Made by a program: the position numbers and the translations under genes. A stretch of 64,000 bases of DNA from Phycisphaerales bacterium (GTDB taxonomy: Bacteria > Planctomycetota > Phycisphaerae > UBA1845), in contig JACKHH010000006.1 of the NCBI GenBank assembly GCA_020639095.1, positions 62,001 through 126,000 on the forward strand, in the 5' to 3' direction. The notes below the pieces were generated by a model, which was not told the origin of the DNA, did no database searches, and worked only from the letters and a program-made list of their open reading frames with translations. Positions 26,201-34,442 of this stretch are shown here, piece by piece. Numbering within the stretch: the first letter of the stretch is position 1; the number at the start of each line of letters is the position of its first letter.

Positions 26201-27595
26201 TCAGAACTGGAAGTAGATAAACGCCTTCACGCCCGGATTCAGCAGAATCACCGCCCACAGGCACATGCCCGCGAGCGAACCCTGCACGAGACCGGGCAGC
26301 CTGACAAAACGCTCGCCCAGACCGCGGAATGCGGGAAGCACGTGTACGAACATGCACGCGAGCACGATGAGCACGATCCGCTTGCCGCGAATCTCCGTGC
26401 TGGAGAAATCCACCAATCGGGTCAGCATGAGTTGCACCGTCGCCCAGTCCTGCGCCCGGAACAGCAACCACCCGATGCACGTCAGGTGGAACATGCCGAA
26501 CACCTTGAGCACGCGCAGCGGGAACGGATCGCGCGACGGGTCGCCGGGCCTGCCGCCATTGATGAGTCGTTGCACCGAGAGCAGCAAACCGTGGTAGATG
26601 CCCCACGCGACAAACGTCCAAGCAGCCCCGTGCCACAACCCGCCGAGCCCCATCGTGATGAACAGGTTGCGCATCGTCTTGCGCCGGCTGCACCGCGACC
26701 CCCCGAGCGGGATGTACAGATAGTCACGCAGCCAAGTCGACAGCGTGATGTGCCAGCGGTGCCAGAACTCCGAAGGCGATGCCGCCAAATACGGCAAATT
26801 GAAGTTCTCGCTCATCCGCAGGCCGAGCATGTGCCCCGCGCCGACCGCGACATCGCAGTAGCCCGAGAAGTCCATGTAGATCTGGAACGCGTACGCGTAC
26901 AACGCAAACCAGCACGAGATACCGCTGAAATCACCGGGATCGTGAAACACCATGTCCACGAAAATGCCCAGCGAATCGGCGATCACCATCTTCTTGAACA
27001 GCCCGCGGAAAATGCGGAACATGCCCATCGAAAAATCGGCGTCCGCAAGGCGCTGTTCGCGGTTGAGCTGCGGCAGCAGATCCTGGGCACGCATGATCGG
27101 GCCCGCGACCAACTGGGGAAAACACGTTACGTACGTCGCGAAAGCGAGGAAGCTGCGCTCCACCGGCATGCCGCGATACACGTCGATCGTGTAGGACATC
27201 GACTGGAAGGTGTAGAACGAAATGCCCATCGGCAGCACGACGTCGAGCATCGGCAGGTGCGCGTGTACCCCCATGGCTGCGAGCACTGTCGCCAGCGAAT
27301 CGCGGAAGAAGTTGAAGTACTTGAAGCTCGCCAGGATGCCGAGGTTAACCACGACGCTGAGCGTCACCAGCATCTTGCGGCGACGCGGGTCGTCGGTCCG
27401 CGCCAGGCTCAGCCCGCAGAAGTAATCGACCAGCGTGCTGATCACCAGCAGACTGGTGAAGCGCACATCCCACACCGAATAGAAGAAGTAACTACCGAGC
27501 AGGAGCGCCCACTGGCGCGCCCGCCCGCGCAGGCTCCAGTACACCACCAGCATCACCGGCAGAAACACCGCAAATGCGGGACTGTTGAAGAGCAT
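26201..27595 (-). CDS. MBOAT O-acyltransferase, AlgI-like (1)
   Basis: 464 aa with about ten membrane helices. AlgI-family landmarks are VLPMGISFYTFQSMSYTIDVYRG, FPQLVAGPI, AYAFQIYMDFSGYCDVAVG, SPSEFWHRWHITLSTWLRDY and GGLWHGAAWTFVAWG, the last holding the conserved active-site His. It probably carries acyl (acetyl) groups from the cytoplasm to the polysaccharide side. SGNH genes lie on both sides on the same strand, and all are probably transcribed from the divergent region at 28700-28859. Confidence 0.92.
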   Translation of the reverse strand: MLFNSPAFAVFLPVMLVVYWSLRGRARQWALLLGSYFFYSVWDVRFTSLLVISTLVDYFCGLSLARTDDPRRRKMLVTLSVVVNLGILASFKYFNFFRDSLATVLAAMGVHAHLPMLDVVLPMGISFYTFQSMSYTIDVYRGMPVERSFLAFATYVTCFPQLVAGPIMRAQDLLPQLNREQRLADADFSMGMFRIFRGLFKKMVIADSLGIFVDMVFHDPGDFSGISCWFALYAYAFQIYMDFSGYCDVAVGAGHMLGLRMSENFNLPYLAASPSEFWHRWHITLSTWLRDYLYIPLGGSRCSRRKTMRNLFITMGLGGLWHGAAWTFVAWGIYHGLLLSVQRLINGGRPGDPSRDPFPLRVLKVFGMFHLTCIGWLLFRAQDWATVQLMLTRLVDFSSTEIRGKRIVLIVLACMFVHVLPAFRGLGERFVRLPGLVQGSLAGMCLWAVILLNPGVKAFIYFQF

Positions 27596-27637
27596 GAACG
27601 CCTCCCTGCGTCCGGCAAATAACGTCAGTCCGCGTGC

Positions 27638-28699
27638 CTAATCGCGTCCCTGGGCAACCGCGAAACCATCCGCCTGCCCCTTGAGCAACCCGACCAGATC
27701 GTCCGCGATCACGCGCGAAACCTTCTCCGCGCCTTGCGGCATCAGGTGATCGGAATCGAAATAATCCTCGTCGCTGACCAACCCCTCCGGACACTGCCAG
27801 AGACCCGGCCAATCGGGCGATTGCAACTCTGCGAGCGCAGCTTCGTACTTGGACCGCACGTCGTCACGAATCACGTAGCGCCACTCGCTGGCCATGGGCA
27901 GTTCAAAGAAACGTACGATCACACCGCGTTCTTCCGCCAACGCTGCCACACGGCGGACGGCATCCAGCGCGAAGTCCTCAACGCGAAAATCGCCCCAGTA
28001 CACGTCGCGTTTGGCGATTTCCTTGGTGATCGTGCGGTCGCGGTTGTCGCGCCCGCCCTGCCACTCCAACCACCCGCGATCGCTGCGCTCATACTTCGGG
28101 CGATACAGCGGCGCACCGTGCAGCACGCAGTTCACGATCGCGTGGATGTCGTTCCATTGGTGAAAACCCGCGAGCGTTTGCGACAGAACAGCCGTCGTGC
28201 GATCCGCGGGGCTTACCGACCAGAGCACACGCGCCTCGTGCGGCCCCGCGATCTGTTCGACGCCGTAGCGCAATGAAGGCAAGCGTGAATTGAGAATTCC
28301 CGGGTTCAGTTCGTAGTAGATCACGCGTGGCGGGTGGTCGCTGTTCAGCATCAGTTCGCACAGACGCGTGCTCGTCAGGCTCACCGCACCGCCGTACCCG
28401 AGATTCAGACTGCGCACCGGCACGCCGGCAGCAGCGGCTGACGCGTCCACGATGGCGGGATCGATCCCGAATGCGGTGTACGAGCAGCCGACGAACACCA
28501 CGTCCGCCGGTGGGCTCATCTCGGTATAGCCTTCGAGCATGCGCACCGGCGCCTTCGTGTTCGACGTCGTGTCAGGCAGCGTCACCATGGCGATCAGCCG
28601 ATCGCCCAGCACGAACGTGGCTGCGAACCCCACGAGCACCACCCACAATCGCGGGCGCTGCCGGGGCGCGGCATCAATCTGGTCTTCGTGTGCTTTCAT
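27638..28699 (-). CDS. SGNH/AlgJ-like polysaccharide O-acetylation protein 2
   Basis: About 353 aa, start ATG 28699. An N-terminal anchor (LWVVLVGFAATFVLGDRLIA) is followed by DVVFVGCSYTAFGIDPAIVD (Ser after Cys in the GCS block) and SDHLMPQGAEKVSRVI (catalytic D-H pair). It is homologous in layout to the 25115-26194 protein, with which it brackets the MBOAT gene. A periplasmic acetyltransferase or esterase role is inferred. It is first in the minus-strand acylation operon, and TTATCGG motifs lie in front of it. Confidence 0.8.
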   Translation of the reverse strand: MKAHEDQIDAAPRQRPRLWVVLVGFAATFVLGDRLIAMVTLPDTTSNTKAPVRMLEGYTEMSPPADVVFVGCSYTAFGIDPAIVDASAAAAGVPVRSLNLGYGGAVSLTSTRLCELMLNSDHPPRVIYYELNPGILNSRLPSLRYGVEQIAGPHEARVLWSVSPADRTTAVLSQTLAGFHQWNDIHAIVNCVLHGAPLYRPKYERSDRGWLEWQGGRDNRDRTITKEIAKRDVYWGDFRVEDFALDAVRRVAALAEERGVIVRFFELPMASEWRYVIRDDVRSKYEAALAELQSPDWPGLWQCPEGLVSDEDYFDSDHLMPQGAEKVSRVIADDLVGLLKGQADGFAVAQGRD

Positions 28700-28742
28700 G
28701 GGTCCCCAACAAACCAGCCTCACGGCTACGCGGATTGCTGGT

Positions 28743-28826
28743 TTATCGGCCGATTGTGCGGGCGAGTGGTGTTCGCCGGCCTGGAACCCGCACGAAACTC
28801 GACCGCGCCGCGCTACGGACCGATAA
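28743..28826. promoter_or_regulatory. Facing TTATCGG motif pair, divergent promoter region
   Basis: TTATCGG at 28743-28749 and its complement CCGATAA at 28820-28826 point toward each other in the 160-base gap between the acylation operon and the GT4 gene. This is one of seven regions of the cluster with the motif. Confidence 0.6.
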
Positions 28827-28859
28827 GCAGGCAGAACCTTCCCGCAAGGAGCGGACAGC

Positions 28860-30173
28860 GTGCGCATAGTGTTTCTGGTCAAGCGATTCTGGCCCGCGAC
28901 GGGCGGCGTGGAGAAGTACGTCGCCGAGTTGGCCCATGCCGTAAAGACCCGCGGCCATCGCGTGAGCGTGGTGACGGGGGCACACGACGCGCAGCTTCCG
29001 GATCAGGACGAGCTGAACGGCATCACGATCCACCGCTTTCCCGCGCTGCGCTCGCCGCTGCGCTGTTGCTGGGCGCTGTCCAAGGTCGTGCAGATGTTCC
29101 GCGAAGCCGACATCGTACACGTCTGCGACACTGAAATGCTCGATTATTATTGGCGCATGCTGGGGTGGCGCGTGGTGCCCCGGCGTTTGTGCATGACGCT
29201 GCACGGCATGTCGTGCGTCCATCCCGTACCGCAGCACGAGCTTGTCCGCGCGCGCCGCGCCCGCAGGCTGGTAGACGGAATGCTTCACGACGGTGCGTTC
29301 ATCGGCCAGTGGCTCAACGTCGATCCCGACATGATCGCACCGCAGGGTTTGCGGCCGACGGCGAACGAAATCGTCGTGACGCCCGAACCTGCAAGACCGT
29401 CCGCGATCTACGTCGGCAGGCTCGAACCGGATACGGGCGTGGAACTGTACTTCGACGCGCTGGCGATGCTGCGTGACCGCTGGCGAGTCGATCTGCCACT
29501 GCACGTCTACGGCAGTGGTTCACTTGCTGCCAAGCTCGCGGCGCAGACGAACGCGCAAAAACTGCGCGTCACGTTCCACGGCAAATCGGCGGACGCGCAG
29601 GAACGCATCGCCGACCACACGCTCGCATTCGTCAGCGGGCGAATGACGATTCACGAGGCGCTCGCGCGACGGCGTGCGGTGGTGGCGGCATTCTGCAACC
29701 CGATTCGTGCTGACTACGTGCGCGGTGAAGCCTTCAGTCCCTACATCGCGACGGGTGGCAGCGGCGAAGAAATCGCCGAGCAAGCGCACCTCCTGCTTCA
29801 CGACGACGTCATGCGGCGGCGCATCACCGAACGCGGCTGGCGACACGTGAGCGAGTTGACCTGGGACAAGACCGCCGGTGCGTACCTGCACGTGTGGACG
29901 ACAAAAGCGCCCGCACCCACCAGGCCGACCGCGTGGACGCATCGCGCCAGACTCGCATGGCGCATGTGGCGCGAAGCAGCGAGGGCAAATCCGAGCCGCG
30001 ACCGTAAGGGAGCGGACATCGGCCTGAAACCGTTCACACAACGTTCACCCGATGAATCGGCGACGGCGCAAACGCGCAGGCAAGATGCCTGTACCACAAT
30101 AACAACCCCTGCCGCCACCACGGCAGTGTGCAACAACACAACGGATACCCTGGTATGCGAACCCGGAGAGTGA
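28860..30173 (+). CDS. GT4-family glycosyltransferase with repeat-derived C-terminus
   Basis: About 437 aa, start GTG 28860 after AAGGA. A GT-B fold is suggested by KRFWPATGGVEKYVAELAHA at the N-terminus, DIVHVCDTEMLDYYW, the central SAIYVGRLEPDTGVELYFDA and the distal IHEALARRRAVVAAF. It probably transfers a nucleotide-sugar residue during repeat-unit assembly. The last 60 or so residues contain two in-frame dispersed repeats (SRDRKGAD and RQDACTTI), so the natural domain ends near residue 365 and the tail is probably added sequence. Confidence 0.85.
   Translation: MRIVFLVKRFWPATGGVEKYVAELAHAVKTRGHRVSVVTGAHDAQLPDQDELNGITIHRFPALRSPLRCCWALSKVVQMFREADIVHVCDTEMLDYYWRMLGWRVVPRRLCMTLHGMSCVHPVPQHELVRARRARRLVDGMLHDGAFIGQWLNVDPDMIAPQGLRPTANEIVVTPEPARPSAIYVGRLEPDTGVELYFDALAMLRDRWRVDLPLHVYGSGSLAAKLAAQTNAQKLRVTFHGKSADAQERIADHTLAFVSGRMTIHEALARRRAVVAAFCNPIRADYVRGEAFSPYIATGGSGEEIAEQAHLLLHDDVMRRRITERGWRHVSELTWDKTAGAYLHVWTTKAPAPTRPTAWTHRARLAWRMWREAARANPSRDRKGADIGLKPFTQRSPDESATAQTRRQDACTTITTPAATTAVCNNTTDTLVCEPGE
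29988..30016 (+). repeat. Dispersed repeat family 2, copy 1
   Basis: The core CCGAGCCGCGACCGTAAGG with flanks is identical over 29 bases to 46134-46162, and both copies are read in frame as SRDRKGA. It lies in the 3' end of the GT4 gene. Confidence 0.8.
30074..30100 (+). repeat. Palindromic repeat family 1, copy 2
   Basis: GCGCAGGCAAGATGCCTG followed by TACCACAAT matches 17435-17461 with a few changes and is translated as RQDACTTI in the GT4 tail. Confidence 0.75.
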
Positions 30174-30180
30174 AGACACC

Positions 30181-30963
30181 ATGTCGCTGATGGGACAATG
30201 CTATTACCGATTGGCTGGTACGCGTGCGGGCCGGTTTGCCGCGCGACAGAGCGTACGTGCAGTGCAGCGTTTGGGCGGGCTGCGCGAATTTCACGCACCG
30301 ATCGCGGGCTTGGACTTACCCTATCGCGCTACGCGTGAACTCATGCGCCTCTGGCGCCGTCTGCACTGGATGAGCGGCGACGGGATGATGAGCCCGCGCG
30401 AACGTCTCGCCATCTACCGGTTGGCGTGCAGCGTTGACGTGCCCGGTGACATCGTCGAACTCGGCGCATGGAAGGGCCTCACCACTTGCTACCTGGCAGC
30501 CGCTTGTCGCGCGCGCGGCGCAGGCCGCGTGTACGCCGTTGACACCTTCGAGGGCACGCGGGAACACGATACGCACTATGCCTCGATCGGAAACTACGGC
30601 GGATCGACGCTGCCCACGTTTCGCAAGATGATTGCACGCGCCGGCGTGGACGACGTGGTCACGCCCTGCGTCGGCTACACCACCGAAGTGGCGGAGCAGT
30701 ACCGCTTCGCACCGATCGCGATGTTGCTCATCGACGCGGACCATTCCTACGAAGGCGTGAAAGCCGACTTCGAAGCCTACGCAGCGCGCGTCGTACCCGG
30801 CGGACTGATCGTCTTCCACGACTACGCGATGCCCGATGCCGGGGTGCGCGCCTTCGTGCAGCAGGAAGTGAGCAACCGCACGGACGTCGACACCAGCCCC
30901 GGCGAAGTGCTGCCCAACGTCTTCGCGGTCACGCGCCGCGAACCGGCGGACTATGTGATCTAG
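30181..30963 (+). CDS. TylF/macrocin-type SAM methyltransferase-like protein
   Basis: 260 aa. A class I SAM fold is shown by GDIVELGAWKGLTTCYLAAA (motif I), RVYAVDTFEG and IAMLLIDADHSYEGVKADFE with a following HDYAMP, the pattern of the Methyltransf_24/TylF and cephalosporin-hydroxylase-like group. It may methylate a sugar hydroxyl in the exopolysaccharide. The gene begins 7 bases after the GT4 stop and is probably co-transcribed with it. Confidence 0.8.
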   Translation: MSLMGQCYYRLAGTRAGRFAARQSVRAVQRLGGLREFHAPIAGLDLPYRATRELMRLWRRLHWMSGDGMMSPRERLAIYRLACSVDVPGDIVELGAWKGLTTCYLAAACRARGAGRVYAVDTFEGTREHDTHYASIGNYGGSTLPTFRKMIARAGVDDVVTPCVGYTTEVAEQYRFAPIAMLLIDADHSYEGVKADFEAYAARVVPGGLIVFHDYAMPDAGVRAFVQQEVSNRTDVDTSPGEVLPNVFAVTRREPADYVI

Positions 30964-31019
30964 CCGGCGACTACCGGCACGTTCGCCGCCCAGCCCGTTC
31001 CACTTTTTCCCGGAAAAAA

Positions 31020-31026
31020 CCGATAA
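31020..31026 (-). promoter_or_regulatory. Single CCGATAA motif before the double glycosyltransferase
   Basis: CCGATAA lies 5 bases before the GTG at 31032 in a 68-base gap. This closeness hints that translation really starts later (for example GTG 31083) or that the motif works in the leader. Confidence 0.45.
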
Positions 31027-31031
31027 GACAA

Positions 31032-33350
31032 GTGAGTCTGCGCGCGTGTGCAGCCAAGGTTACTCCTCCATCTGGCGACGCCGTGCAAGCAACCGACCGC
31101 AACAAAATCTCCGTCATCGTCACCGTGCTCAACGACGCGGAAGGCATCACCGCGCTGCTCGATGCGCTCGTCGGCCAGACGCGCCCACCGGATGAGATCG
31201 TCATCGTCGACGGCGGTTCGAGCGACGGAACGATGGCAGCCATCGAAGCGTTCGACGGCGGTGACATCACGATTCGCGCGCTGAGTAAACCGGGCGTGAA
31301 CATCGCTGCCGGTCGCAACCTCGCGATCACCGAAGCATCGCACGACATCATCGCGTGCGCCGACGCGGGTTGCGTGCCGGATATCACTTGGCTCGAAGAA
31401 CTCGTCGCCCCCTTCGCCGACCCGGAGATCACCGTGGTCGGCGGCAACTATCGCATTGCGGCGCGCACCGCGCTCGAACGTGTCGTCGGCATGCTCACGA
31501 TGCCCGGCGAACTCATCCCCATCGAGCCCACGAAATTCAACCCCAGCGCGCGCTCGCTCGCATTTCGCCGCGATGCGTGGTCGCGTGCGGGTGGTTTTCC
31601 CGATTGGCTGATGACGGCTGAGGATACGCTGTTCGCCTGCAAGCTGCGGCAGAATCGCGAGACTTTCGCCTATGCCGAGTTCGCGGTGGTGCGCTGGCGC
31701 CCGCGGCAGACGATCGGCGGCGTGTGGCGACAGTTTCGCAACTACGCGCGCGGCGAAGCGCACATCGGCAGGGGCGAGGATACGGTACGCTACTGGAAAC
31801 GGCGCTACATCATCGGCGGATTGGCGGCATTGCTTTGCGCCGTGGGCGGCTGGCTGGTAAGCCCGATCGCGATCGGCGCGGGCGCTGCGGCGCTGGCTGC
31901 GAGTCTGGTCGCGCCGATTCACCGCCGGGCGACCGCCGTCGTGCGGCGCACCTCGCGCTGGTTCGACTATCCGCGCGCGCTCGTTCTGCATCACGTTGTC
32001 GCGCTCGCGGGCATCCGTGGATTCGCAATGGGCAGGCGCGATCGCGAACGCGACCCGCATGGCTACATCGGCCGGCTCAATGCCTACTGGGGAGCGCCCG
32101 CACTCGGGGCTGTAGCGCCCTGGAAAATGCTCCGCGCACCGACGCCGCGCACGCTGATCCTGAGCTGGCATTGGCCGCCCACCAACCGTGCATCCACCAA
32201 CGTGCTCGCGAACCTCTTCAAAGCCGCACCTCCGGGCGTCTTCACCGCGATCACGCGCGACATGCCCGCGGGCGACGATCCCGTCGACGTGCCCAACATC
32301 CCGACGCACCGCGTGCGCTGGTCGCTCGCGGACGAACGCGACGGCACAATCGCCAACTGGTTCGCATCGATCATCGCCACATTCCGCATCTTTCTCGCCG
32401 CGCGCAAGCTGCACCGCGAAACACCGTTTCAACGCATACTCGCGATCTACCCGCATCGCTACAGCCTGCTCGCGGGCACACTCGCAAGCCGTTGGCTCCA
32501 CGTACCGCTCGCGGCATACATGCACGACCTCTGCGCTGAAGCGCTGATCACCCGCAACCCGTTCAAACGCGTGTTCTGGACCAAGGTTGACGCTCGCGCG
32601 CTCTCGTCCGCGTTCCTCGTGGCGACGCCCACGCGCGAGTTTGCCACGCACTACCGCAGCCGGAACGTGATGGAAAGTTGGGTTTTACCACACTGCAATC
32701 CCAAGGACGCGGCACCCGAGGACCACGGCGAGCGCTCGAACACGCTCCGCCTGCTCTATGCCGGGAACGTGTATCAGGCGCACGAAGACGCAGTGGCTGC
32801 TCTGCTGTCCGCGGCGGACATGCTCGACAACGTGCAACTCGAATTCCTCAGCGGCCCGCACAAACTGATTCCGCCCGACCGCACGCACTGGGTCGATCGC
32901 GCGACGGCGCGGTCCGCGATGGCGGAAGCCGACGTGCTCGTCGTGGCGCTGAGCAACAACACGCCCTACCCGCGCGAGGTGCAAGGATGCTTCCCGTCGA
33001 AGATCGTGGACTACCTGCTCGCGGGCAAACCGATCCTCGCGATCGTGCCCCCGGGCAGCTTCGTTGATCGCTTCGTTCGTTCCACGGGCTGCGGTGTCGT
33101 GGTGACGAGCCAGGCGGCGATGGACATCGCGCGCGTCGTCAACCTGCTGCGTGATGCGTCCGCACGCCGTGACATGGCTGCGGCATCCCGTCGCGTGAGC
33201 AAGGAATTGGACGCGGCCCGCTGGATGCAACACTTCTGCGAACGCCTGGCACTCGGCGCGACCATCGACCCGTCAACACCACCATTCCCGGAAGTGAAAC
33301 CGGCAGCAGACTTGCTCGAATCCGTTTCGTCCCGGGAAACGACCGATTAA
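31032..33350 (+). CDS. Two-domain glycosyltransferase: GT2 fused to GT4-like
   Basis: About 772 aa. The N-terminal GT-A domain (about 25-235) has SVIVTVLNDAEGITALLDAL, DEIVIVDGGSSDGT and a CADAGCVPD metal-type loop. Hydrophobic helices at about 260-300 follow. A second, GT-B-like half (about 375-740) starts TLILSWHWPPTNRASTNVLA and contains LRLLYAGNVYQAHEDAVAAL and the terminal CFPSKIVDYLLAGKPILAIV. Both activities would build the polysaccharide at the inner membrane. The start is uncertain: GTG 31032 has a weak ribosome site and GTG 31083 is possible. It overlaps the convergent SGNH gene by 4 bases. Confidence 0.82.
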   Translation: MSLRACAAKVTPPSGDAVQATDRNKISVIVTVLNDAEGITALLDALVGQTRPPDEIVIVDGGSSDGTMAAIEAFDGGDITIRALSKPGVNIAAGRNLAITEASHDIIACADAGCVPDITWLEELVAPFADPEITVVGGNYRIAARTALERVVGMLTMPGELIPIEPTKFNPSARSLAFRRDAWSRAGGFPDWLMTAEDTLFACKLRQNRETFAYAEFAVVRWRPRQTIGGVWRQFRNYARGEAHIGRGEDTVRYWKRRYIIGGLAALLCAVGGWLVSPIAIGAGAAALAASLVAPIHRRATAVVRRTSRWFDYPRALVLHHVVALAGIRGFAMGRRDRERDPHGYIGRLNAYWGAPALGAVAPWKMLRAPTPRTLILSWHWPPTNRASTNVLANLFKAAPPGVFTAITRDMPAGDDPVDVPNIPTHRVRWSLADERDGTIANWFASIIATFRIFLAARKLHRETPFQRILAIYPHRYSLLAGTLASRWLHVPLAAYMHDLCAEALITRNPFKRVFWTKVDARALSSAFLVATPTREFATHYRSRNVMESWVLPHCNPKDAAPEDHGERSNTLRLLYAGNVYQAHEDAVAALLSAADMLDNVQLEFLSGPHKLIPPDRTHWVDRATARSAMAEADVLVVALSNNTPYPREVQGCFPSKIVDYLLAGKPILAIVPPGSFVDRFVRSTGCGVVVTSQAAMDIARVVNLLRDASARRDMAAASRRVSKELDAARWMQHFCERLALGATIDPSTPPFPEVKPAADLLESVSSRETTD

Positions 33351-34366
33351 TAATCCGTGCCCGGCGCGTGCAACAGACCGCGCGCCTGCATCAATGCAAG
33401 TTCATCACCCACCAGCGTTGAGAGTCGCTTCGCGCCCGTGCGGTTGAGGTGTACCAGACTCACGAATGATGATGCCGGGTCATCCGCACACAGATCGCGC
33501 GCGGTATAACGCAGCAAGGGCACGCCTTCCTCACGGCAAAAATCCGCAAGTTGCTGGTGAAAACGTTCATCGTCCGCGCCCATCGCCGTACCCGCCACAC
33601 CGTTCGTAAATGCGGGATGGATCGGCGGATCGAGCAGCACGAGTTGCACGCCGCGTGCACGCAACGTACGCACGGCGTCGACGAAGAGTCGCCAGCGCGC
33701 ACCATCGAATATGGGTTCGTGGTACCAGGCGTGATCGAGGTTGCGGAGTTCGCGCGCCAGGTAGTCCGGGGGATACTCATGTTCGCTCCATTCGCCGCGA
33801 TAGCCCTGCTCCGCCACGGCTCGGTCGTAATCCCAATTCAGTAGAACAGGTTCAACGAGATTGCGCCGCAGCCACTCGCGTTCAGGTATGAACAACGAAA
33901 GGAACGCGCGCTTCGGCGCGACCAGCTTGCAGCGCTCGATGAGCCCCAGCGACCAAAGCGTTTCATCGCCAATGAGCACCGGGTCAGCGTGGTCGTTGAC
34001 GTCAACTACCGAGACGCCCGCGACCATAATCGCACCGGGTTGGAAGCGCTCGGCAAACTCGCGATAACCCGCAAGCGCCCCGGGCAAATCGCAGGCGGGT
34101 GCAGCCATGTTGATCGCATCCGCGGGCGGCAGACCGGCATGTTCCGCGAGCACCCCGGGAATCAGCCCGCACTCCAGCCGAGAATCACCGGCGACAATCA
34201 GCGCGGGGGTGACACTCTGCGTCAGCGGGATGATCTTGCGGCGCAGGTCGCGGCGCGGCATTGGATCGGGATACACCATCCACGCGAATGTCATGTGGAT
34301 AATGGCGACGAAGACGATCGCCATCACCGCACCCCATGGCCAGCGCGCGGCTCGCGTGCGCCGCAT
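33347..34366 (-). CDS. SGNH-like membrane-anchored protein 3, partner of MBOAT 2
   Basis: About 339 aa from ATG 34366; earlier GTG/TTG starts up to 34474 would overlap the MBOAT gene. An anchor (AVMAIVFVAIIHMTFAWMVY) precedes an SGNH-type domain: LIVAGDSRLECGLIPGVLAE (Ser in GDSRLE) and a distal SLVHLNRTGAKRLSTLV where D-X-X-H is replaced by V-H-L-N. It follows the second MBOAT gene closely, the same order as at 26201/25115, so a sugar O-acyl transfer role is inferred. Confidence 0.75.
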   Translation of the reverse strand: MRRTRAARWPWGAVMAIVFVAIIHMTFAWMVYPDPMPRRDLRRKIIPLTQSVTPALIVAGDSRLECGLIPGVLAEHAGLPPADAINMAAPACDLPGALAGYREFAERFQPGAIMVAGVSVVDVNDHADPVLIGDETLWSLGLIERCKLVAPKRAFLSLFIPEREWLRRNLVEPVLLNWDYDRAVAEQGYRGEWSEHEYPPDYLARELRNLDHAWYHEPIFDGARWRLFVDAVRTLRARGVQLVLLDPPIHPAFTNGVAGTAMGADDERFHQQLADFCREEGVPLLRYTARDLCADDPASSFVSLVHLNRTGAKRLSTLVGDELALMQARGLLHAPGTDY

Positions 34367-34442
34367 CGTGCGCGCCAGTCGCGCGACACCGGGCGCCACG
34401 GCTTGTGCGTTAAGGCGCGGGCGCGTCGCCAGCGTGGCTGCG

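Noticed and set aside
26090..27622. 510-residue plus-strand frame over the first MBOAT gene
   Set aside because: Charged His/Arg/Gln-rich shadow of a membrane protein gene.
29900..30173. Repeat-rich 3' end of the GT4 gene as evidence of a separate small gene
   Set aside because: The frame stays open from the GT4 gene and no start or ribosome site is present; it is a repeat-derived extension.
30960..32651. 563-residue minus-strand frame over the double glycosyltransferase
   Set aside because: No motifs and typical shadow composition; the plus frame has both GT signatures.
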